A DNA stretch of 9,958 nt, from contig JAEDDW010000065.1 of assembly GCA_016293645.1 (NCBI GenBank), positions 1 to 9,958 on the forward strand, in the 5' to 3' direction. This DNA comes from Treponema sp. Its GTDB lineage: Bacteria; Spirochaetota; Spirochaetia; Treponematales; Treponemataceae. A program made the position numbers and the translations under genes. The notes beneath the pieces are model-generated. The model was not told where the DNA came from. It searched no databases and saw only the letters and a list, made by a program, of their open reading frames with translations. Shown piece by piece: positions 5,446 through 9,958 of this stretch (its first letter is position 1; every line of letters starts with the position of its first letter).

Positions 5446-7033
5446 AATAATCAAGGTTCTTTCATTGGGCGTCATTCTTTCCGTTTCTCCTTCTGCTTTT
5501 TCCCAGGCGCAGTTTCTTGTGAATGCAAACGCATTCTATGATGTTCCGATGCAGAACGCTTCGTCGAAAAATATCATGGGCGAAATGGATAAGGGGCTTG
5601 GGCTTGGTGCGGGACTTGAAGTGAGGCCCTTAAGAAAACTGGGTGTCTTTGGTGAATTTGAATATCATACTTTTTCGATAAAGGATTCCCTTGTGAATTC
5701 CTATGATACCATGGCCATGAATATCGGTGCAGGTGCGAGACTTCCACTTCGCGGAGCTTTCACCCTCAATGCCGATGTGTTTGGCGGGCTTTACAGCACA
5801 ACCCATGAAGTTGACCAGGAAAAACTCAAGTATTCCGGAATCAGTCTTGGAGCAAGGGTTTCGTTCAGGCTGAACTTTGCGCCTTCCTTCAACATCGGCG
5901 TGGGAGCCGGATATTCCTCATTCCGTCACGATGATTTTGCCCTAGGAAGTATTCCGCTGAGCGCCGGCATGACTGTCAACCTTACGGAAGCTTTTTCCGG
6001 TGAACAGAATGTATCTGGAGACCTGTCTTCCCTTGAACCGGTGTTTCCTGCCCTGTATTCCTGGTATGCAGGCAATTCCTTTGGTTCTGTCGTAGTCCAG
6101 AATTTCGAGGCGGAAGACATAAGCAATGTCCGTGTTTATTTCTATCTTGAGCAGTTCATGAACCAGAAGACTCTCTGTGGTTCAGCCAGCAGGGTAAAGT
6201 CCGGAAAAGCGGTGGAGATAGGGCTTAAGGCAATATTCAATCCGACGATGCTTTCCGTTGCGGAGAAGACCAATTCAAAGGCCAACATCGTTGTTGAATA
6301 CTATCGTCTTGGCAAACGCTATTCCATTGAAACTCCCGTTACCATTCCGATCTATAATCCTAACGCCATGAGCTGGGATGACGACCGCCGTGCCGCAGTG
6401 TTTGTCAGCGCAAATAATTCCTGTGCCCTTGAATTTGCGAAATATGTTGCGTCGGCTGTAAGAAATTCCATGAGCAGCAAGCGCAATGAAAATCTTCAGC
6501 TGGCACAGGCTGTCTTTGGTGCTCTGAGCGAGTACGGCATGCGCTATGTAGTTGACCCTTCAAGTTCCTACAGTGCCAATGTCGGAACAACATCCATCGA
6601 CTTCCTCCAGTTTCCTCACCAGACCTTGAAATTCAAGGCAGGTGACTGTGACGACCTTTCAATTCTTTACTGTTCCCTTCTTGAATCCCTTGGGATAGAA
6701 AGTGCCTTCATCACTGTTCCGGGGCATATCTATGCCGCATTCTGCCTTGACATAAGCGAGGAGGAGGGCCGGAAAATCTATGGTGATGATGAGGTGATCT
6801 TCCATGACGGTAGAACCTGGATCCCTGTAGAAGTCACCATGACCCAGGATTCATTTGCCGCTGCAAGAAAATACGGAATCAACGAATGGAACAAATACGT
6901 CGTCTCAGACAATGCCATGATCTATCCGATGCACAGCAACTGGAAGGAATTCAAGTCCGTCAATGTTTCCACGGAAGGCTTTGAGGTAAAGCTGCCGTCG
7001 CGTGAAAGAATCGTATCAAGGTTTTTGAACTAA
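5435..7033 (+). CDS. Envelope protein: barrel-like domain and transglutaminase-like cysteine peptidase domain
   Basis: A 532-aa protein with a signal peptide (MKSKIIK, then a hydrophobic core to about 21, probable cleavage near AFS-QA). Residues about 24-187 have barrel-like Gly/aromatic strand alternation (SFNIGVGAGYSSF at 151-163). About 202-312 is the beta-rich domain shared with the upstream paralogue (NVRVYF 231-236, LCG 247-249). About 307-490 is a transglutaminase-like domain with an intact putative triad: Cys405 in AGDCDDLS, His431 in VPGHIYAAF and Glu466 in TWIPVEVT. Enzymes of this superfamily act as peptidases, amidases or transferases; the substrate here is unknown, but secretion suggests the periplasm or outer membrane. 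The start overlaps the upstream gene by 11 bp with no strong ribosome site of its own, suggesting translational coupling. It lacks the TPRs of the upstream protein. Confidence 0.87.
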   Translation: MKSKIIKVLSLGVILSVSPSAFSQAQFLVNANAFYDVPMQNASSKNIMGEMDKGLGLGAGLEVRPLRKLGVFGEFEYHTFSIKDSLVNSYDTMAMNIGAGARLPLRGAFTLNADVFGGLYSTTHEVDQEKLKYSGISLGARVSFRLNFAPSFNIGVGAGYSSFRHDDFALGSIPLSAGMTVNLTEAFSGEQNVSGDLSSLEPVFPALYSWYAGNSFGSVVVQNFEAEDISNVRVYFYLEQFMNQKTLCGSASRVKSGKAVEIGLKAIFNPTMLSVAEKTNSKANIVVEYYRLGKRYSIETPVTIPIYNPNAMSWDDDRRAAVFVSANNSCALEFAKYVASAVRNSMSSKRNENLQLAQAVFGALSEYGMRYVVDPSSSYSANVGTTSIDFLQFPHQTLKFKAGDCDDLSILYCSLLESLGIESAFITVPGHIYAAFCLDISEEEGRKIYGDDEVIFHDGRTWIPVEVTMTQDSFAAARKYGINEWNKYVVSDNAMIYPMHSNWKEFKSVNVSTEGFEVKLPSRERIVSRFLN

Positions 7034-7065
7034 GGACTATGCCTGGTCTGGGTGTAGATCAGCAA

Positions 7066-7212
7066 GGGGCTGTCCCAAAAGTAATTTCAGGGTGGTTGAG
7101 CTTAGTCGAAACCACCACATATAGTGGTATCGGGCATTTCGACATTGCGGCTTTATGGAAGCTCCGCCGCCATATGCAATGACCCTGCCATGAATACTTA
7201 TTGGACAGCCCC
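7066..7212 (+). mobile_element. MITE-like element, copy B (147 bp)
   Basis: Its ends are perfect 10-bp inverted repeats, GGGGCTGTCC and GGACAGCCCC, extending imperfectly to about 18 bp (AAAAGTA and TACTTATT). Two internal hairpins are visible: GGTGGTT/AACCACC (7091-7097 and 7110-7116), and CATTGC/GCAATG (7143-7148 and 7176-7181) with an inner TATGG/CCATA. It is homologous to copy A and longer by about 53 bp in the middle. It begins 32 bp after the stop codon of the transglutaminase-like gene and has no coding capacity. No clear target-site duplication is visible. TATTGGAC at its right end (7199-7206) is repeated just outside (7213-7220). Confidence 0.85.
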
Positions 7213-7301
7213 TATTGGACCTTCCGCTTGAATAAAAACTTGAAATTTTCAAATTCCCATGCTATATTGTCAGAACTAAAAATTTGGTTGGGATATTTTC
7301 T

Positions 7302-7340
7302 CTGTCGTTGCGGGTGGGCATCGGCAGTTTTTTTTCTTTT
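7302..7340 (+). terminator. Rho-independent terminator of the sigma/envelope operon
   Basis: CTGTCG (7302-7307) pairs with CGGCAG (7322-7327) with one G-U pair. After a T-T mismatch, TGC (7309-7311) pairs with GCA (7318-7320) around the loop GGGTGG. Eight T follow at once, then CTTTT. On the minus strand no T tract follows, so it serves the plus-strand genes ending at 7033. MITE copy B lies between the stop codon and this terminator. The remainder of 7213-7358 holds only AT-rich sequence with no gene. Confidence 0.7.
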
Positions 7341-7358
7341 AATTGTTTTCCGGCATTC

Positions 7359-8681
7359 TCAGATCATGTTTTTTTCTATCAGGCGGAAGAAAGAATCTAC
7401 AAACTGTGGGTCAAACTGTGTGCCACTGTTTTCCTTAAGCTCTTTGAGAATTTTTTCACGTGGAAGTCTTCCGTTTGCGCCTGCAGCCGAACTCATTGAG
7501 TCATAGGCGTCTGCCACGGCAATGATACGGGCTGCCTCGGGAATATAATTGCCGCTCAGGTGTTCCGGATAACCGGTTCCGTCGTAACGCTCATGATGAT
7601 AGAGAGCTGTTTCGCAGGCTTCAGGAATCGATGAAAGGGATTTCAGAAGTTCATAACCTTTTTTTGTATGTGAACGGACGATCTTGAATTCCTCGTCAGT
7701 ATGGGCGGATTTTTTTTTGAGGATTGTATCACGTACTGAAATTTTTCCGCAGTCATGAAGAAGACCACAGTAAAAAATTTTCTGGCAATAGGCATCATCC
7801 TTTCCTGCTTCCTTGGCTATCATTCTTGCGCAGGCTGCGACTCTTTCGGAATGGCTGCCGGTGTACAAGTCCTTTGCTTCTATGAATTTCGTGAAGACGG
7901 TCATGATCTGCTCGACAGTCTGTCTGTCTCGTTCCCGGTCTTTTGCCTTTGAGAATTTCAGGTACATGATTCTGATCTGGATTGTCATGAAGAAAATCCA
8001 AAGGATGAAAAGAGCGGATATTACATAGACCATTGGGTTTTCCCAAAGGCCACCCTGCATGTGGTAGACTATGTAGGAAGTCGCAAAGTCAAAATCAATG
8101 TTTCCTTTTTTCTCTTCTTTGTAAATTATGAAACCTATGGTAGTGCTCTGATAGCCGTCGTATTCATTATATGCCGGAAGAAAACGTTCTGAATAGTCAT
8201 CGTCAGGGTAGTAGATGACCTGGTCCCCTGGGTTCAGATAGATCAAGGTTGGATTTACAGGGGAATGGTAGTTCTGGACTGTGAGGGATTCCGCTTCATA
8301 ATCCTTAAGCCTTATGGGCTCCTGGATCATCGTTTTTCCGTCCTTTTTCTGTCTGATCCAGACTTTTCCGTTCCAGCAGCTGTTGAGATAGCATTTTTCC
8401 TTTATGTTGAGAACGATTTTCCAGTCAGTGATGTTGTAGTTTGATCTGTTGAAAATTTTTGATTCGTAGATGACTCCGCGCATGAGGGGATGACGGGGAA
8501 CTTTCAGTGTCCAGTTGTCAAAGTCGTTGTTGCGTGGATAAATGTCATAAAAAATGCTGGATGATTCCATGTTCATTTTCTGTTTTTTGTCAGACAGGAC
8601 GCAAAAATAGAGGAGATGAAAGAGGATGATCAGCAACAAGCCCATTATGGCAAGCTTTATTTTGTCACTAAATGAAAGCAT
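7359..8681 (-). CDS. Membrane HD-GYP protein with CBM2-like extracytoplasmic sensor (probable c-di-GMP phosphodiesterase)
   Basis: A 440-aa protein expected to hydrolyse cyclic di-GMP at the inner membrane. A first membrane helix is at about 9-30. Residues about 31-215 are extracytoplasmic and beta-rich, with the Trp/Gly pattern of a CBM2-type carbohydrate-binding module (ITDWKIVLNI at 84-93, CWNGKVW at 102-108, LNPGDQV at 149-155, IGFIIY at 182-187). A second helix is at about 216-238, then a short linker. The HD-GYP domain covers about 255-435 with all signature residues: Glu268, His277, HD at 309-310, His338, HHE at 362-364, DGTGYP at 367-372 and VADAYD at 389-394. The phosphodiesterase therefore looks active. 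The ATG at 8681 has no Shine-Dalgarno sequence, but membrane topology supports it. It converges with the envelope operon and is followed upstream by the pfk terminator. The catalytic call is firm; the CBM2 call is fold-pattern inference. Confidence 0.92.
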   Translation of the reverse strand: MLSFSDKIKLAIMGLLLIILFHLLYFCVLSDKKQKMNMESSSIFYDIYPRNNDFDNWTLKVPRHPLMRGVIYESKIFNRSNYNITDWKIVLNIKEKCYLNSCWNGKVWIRQKKDGKTMIQEPIRLKDYEAESLTVQNYHSPVNPTLIYLNPGDQVIYYPDDDYSERFLPAYNEYDGYQSTTIGFIIYKEEKKGNIDFDFATSYIVYHMQGGLWENPMVYVISALFILWIFFMTIQIRIMYLKFSKAKDRERDRQTVEQIMTVFTKFIEAKDLYTGSHSERVAACARMIAKEAGKDDAYCQKIFYCGLLHDCGKISVRDTILKKKSAHTDEEFKIVRSHTKKGYELLKSLSSIPEACETALYHHERYDGTGYPEHLSGNYIPEAARIIAVADAYDSMSSAAGANGRLPREKILKELKENSGTQFDPQFVDSFFRLIEKNMI

Positions 8682-8689
8682 TTCATTGA

Positions 8690-8695
8690 ATTATA
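8690..8695 (-). promoter_or_regulatory. -10 element of the HD-GYP gene promoter, very close to the ATG
   Basis: A perfect TATAAT on the minus strand lies 8 bp upstream of the HD-GYP start codon. The -35 region at the right distance is only TTTTAT-like (8718-8713), in a T-rich stretch. A start site about 7 bp downstream would leave almost no leader, which fits the missing ribosome-binding site. Confidence 0.4.
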
Positions 8696-8746
8696 ACAAA
8701 GAAGCAAAAAAAATAAAATATCTCCAATTCTTTTGAATTCCGCTGT

Positions 8747-8786
8747 AAAAAAAAACAGGAGGCTCAGGTCTTATCTGAGCGCTCCT
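8747..8786 (-). terminator. Rho-independent terminator of the phosphofructokinase gene
   Basis: On the minus strand AGGAGCGCTCAG (8786-8775) pairs with CTGAGCCTCCT (8767-8757) in an 11-bp stem with one bulged C and a 7-nt loop. One G and nine T follow (8755-8747). It lies 24 bp past the pfk stop codon. It should separate the pfk transcript from the HD-GYP gene on the same strand. Confidence 0.92.
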
Positions 8787-8810
8787 GCTTCATGTCAACT
8801 GCGGCAACAA

Positions 8811-9958
8811 TTACATGTTCTTTACTTTTTCAAGGCGGGCACGAGCCTTAGCGTCTGTTTCTTCCTTTGCCTTCTTGAGCTTTTCTGTAACTGTTTCCAT
8901 GTTGTTTACCATGTATACAGGCTGGAGTGTAGCATCAAGAACGTCGCGCCAGAGTGAGCTTTCTGGGTCAACTGTATTGCGGCTGAGGGTAGCCATGCTG
9001 ATTGGAAGGTGAACATACTTGTCGTGAACAAGACCGATAACAATCTTTGTCTTTCCTGCCATAGCGGCGTGAACAGCGTAGTTTCCAAGGCGTTCGCAGT
9101 ACATGCTGTCGTTTGCGTTTGTAACTGCTGCACGAACTTCGTATGAAGGATCGATGTACTTGAGGTTGATTTCTGTCTTCTTTTCCTTGAAGTAGGCGTT
9201 GATCTTGTCGCGGAGGAATGTACCGATGTCGGCAAGCTTCTTGTTTCCTGAAGCGTCTGTCTGACCTGTTGCTTCAAGAAGATCCTGTCCTGCACCTTCT
9301 GCTACGACGATAACTGCGTGTCCGCGTCTCTTAAGGCGCTCCTCAAGGTGAGCAAGGAGACCGTTTGGTCCGTCAAGCTCAAATGGAACTTCCGGAATGA
9401 GACAGAAGTTTGTTTCGTGGCTTGCGATTGCTGTACAAGCAGCGATGAAGCCTGATTCGCGGCCCATAAGCTTTACAAGACCGATACCGCCGATCTGTGA
9501 GTGTGCTTCCATGTGAACAGATGCAACTGCCTTTGTACCCTGCTGAACGGCTGTTTCGAATCCGAATGAGCGGTCAATGAACTGAAGGTCGTTGTCGACA
9601 GTCTTTGGAATACCAACAACTGCGATGTCGAGGCCGCGGCGCTGAACTTCGTTTGCAATGTCAAGTGAACCGCGCTGTGTTCCGTCACCACCGATGATGA
9701 ACATCATGTTGATTCCCATCTTTACGATAGAGTCAACGATTTCAGAAGTTCTGTCTCCACCGCCACGTGATGTGCCGAGGTATGTACCACCGATCTTGTG
9801 GATTTCGTCAATGTTGTCCGGATTAAGGTCTACAGGTTCAAAACCGTTTTCTGCAAAGAATCCCTGGTAACCGAATTTGATACCCTTGATGCGGCGGACA
9901 CCATAGCGGTTCCAGAGTGTGCGTACTACAGCACGGATAACATCGTTGAGACCTGGGC
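8811..9958 (-). CDS. pfkA: 6-phosphofructokinase, plant/trypanosome/spirochaete (group X) type, 5' end missing
   Basis: Glycolytic enzyme phosphorylating fructose 6-phosphate to fructose 1,6-bisphosphate in the cytoplasm. The window holds about 381 C-terminal residues; the start lies beyond the right edge, and by comparison with relatives of about 460 residues some 80 are missing. The in-frame sequence continues upstream of the ATG at 9719 with PGLNDVIRAV at the edge, LGTSRGGGDRTSE and KFGYQGF, so that ATG is internal. Numbering from the first complete codon, GGDGT is at 89-93, PKTVDND at 117-123 (the Asp is the catalytic base), followed by LMGRESGFIA and IPEVPF. Gly after GGD (position 104 in E. 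coli PFK) favours ATP as donor, while Lys in PKT (position 124) is shared with pyrophosphate enzymes; this Gly/Lys pairing typifies the ATP-using group X. A strong terminator follows the stop codon. Confidence 0.93.
   Translation of the reverse strand, partial: PGLNDVIRAVVRTLWNRYGVRRIKGIKFGYQGFFAENGFEPVDLNPDNIDEIHKIGGTYLGTSRGGGDRTSEIVDSIVKMGINMMFIIGGDGTQRGSLDIANEVQRRGLDIAVVGIPKTVDNDLQFIDRSFGFETAVQQGTKAVASVHMEAHSQIGGIGLVKLMGRESGFIAACTAIASHETNFCLIPEVPFELDGPNGLLAHLEERLKRRGHAVIVVAEGAGQDLLEATGQTDASGNKKLADIGTFLRDKINAYFKEKKTEINLKYIDPSYEVRAAVTNANDSMYCERLGNYAVHAAMAGKTKIVIGLVHDKYVHLPISMATLSRNTVDPESSLWRDVLDATLQPVYMVNNMETVTEKLKKAKEETDAKARARLEKVKNM

Noticed and set aside
5041..5475. 144-aa open frame on the minus strand across the two envelope genes
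   Set aside because: It lies opposite two well-supported coding regions, shows no domain and has a low-complexity, shadow-like composition.
7231..7252. TTGAAATTTTCAA with a following T run on the minus strand as terminator of the HD-GYP gene
   Set aside because: The stem is almost entirely A-T and too weak to call; transcription could also end elsewhere in the convergent gap.
7201..7506. 101-aa plus-strand frame starting inside the MITE end
   Set aside because: It runs through the terminator and then antisense to the HD-GYP C-terminus; there is no ribosome site or recognisable domain, and no transposase signature.

Overview
The window looks like chromosomal DNA of a gut- or rumen-type spirochaete, most likely a Treponema. 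This rests on recognition of protein style: a phosphofructokinase of the spirochaete/plant/trypanosome type, a treponeme-like class III ribonucleotide reductase, and large signal-peptide proteins with barrel, transglutaminase-like and TPR parts. Base composition is moderate, with AT-rich gaps between genes. No rRNA, tRNA, CRISPR array or phage gene is visible.

Layout. (1) Positions 1-1024, minus strand: the first ~341 codons of nrdD (anaerobic ribonucleotide reductase), running off the left edge. Behind it lie a strong sigma70-type promoter (TTGACT-17-TATACT) and two NrdR-box-like sites 32 bp apart. (2) 1025-1460: a 436-bp gap holding that promoter, an upstream dyad, a weak AT-rich terminator and a 94-bp MITE-like repeat (copy A). 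(3) 1461-2462, minus strand: a YafY-type HTH-WYL-WCX regulator. (4) 2564-7033, plus strand: a short sigma-70-family factor, then two overlapping paralogous envelope proteins (653 and 532 aa). The second keeps a Cys-His-acid transglutaminase-like triad. The first has lost all three residues and carries C-terminal TPRs instead. (5) 7034-7358: MITE copy B (147 bp, opposite orientation to copy A) and a good plus-strand terminator. (6) 7359-8681, minus strand: a membrane HD-GYP protein with a CBM2-like extracytoplasmic sensor. (7) 8747-9958, minus strand: a strong terminator and most of a 6-phosphofructokinase gene running off the right edge.

How they fit. nrdD and pfkA are housekeeping genes of a fermentative anaerobe. 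The central block (WYL regulator diverging from sigma factor plus two envelope proteins) reads as one regulatory and cell-surface cassette. Both of its outward transcripts have the order stop codon, MITE, terminator, so the same small element sits in both 3' UTRs in the same orientation relative to transcription. The linked function of the cassette is inference. The paralogy, the lost triad, the repeats and the promoter elements can be read directly from the sequence.
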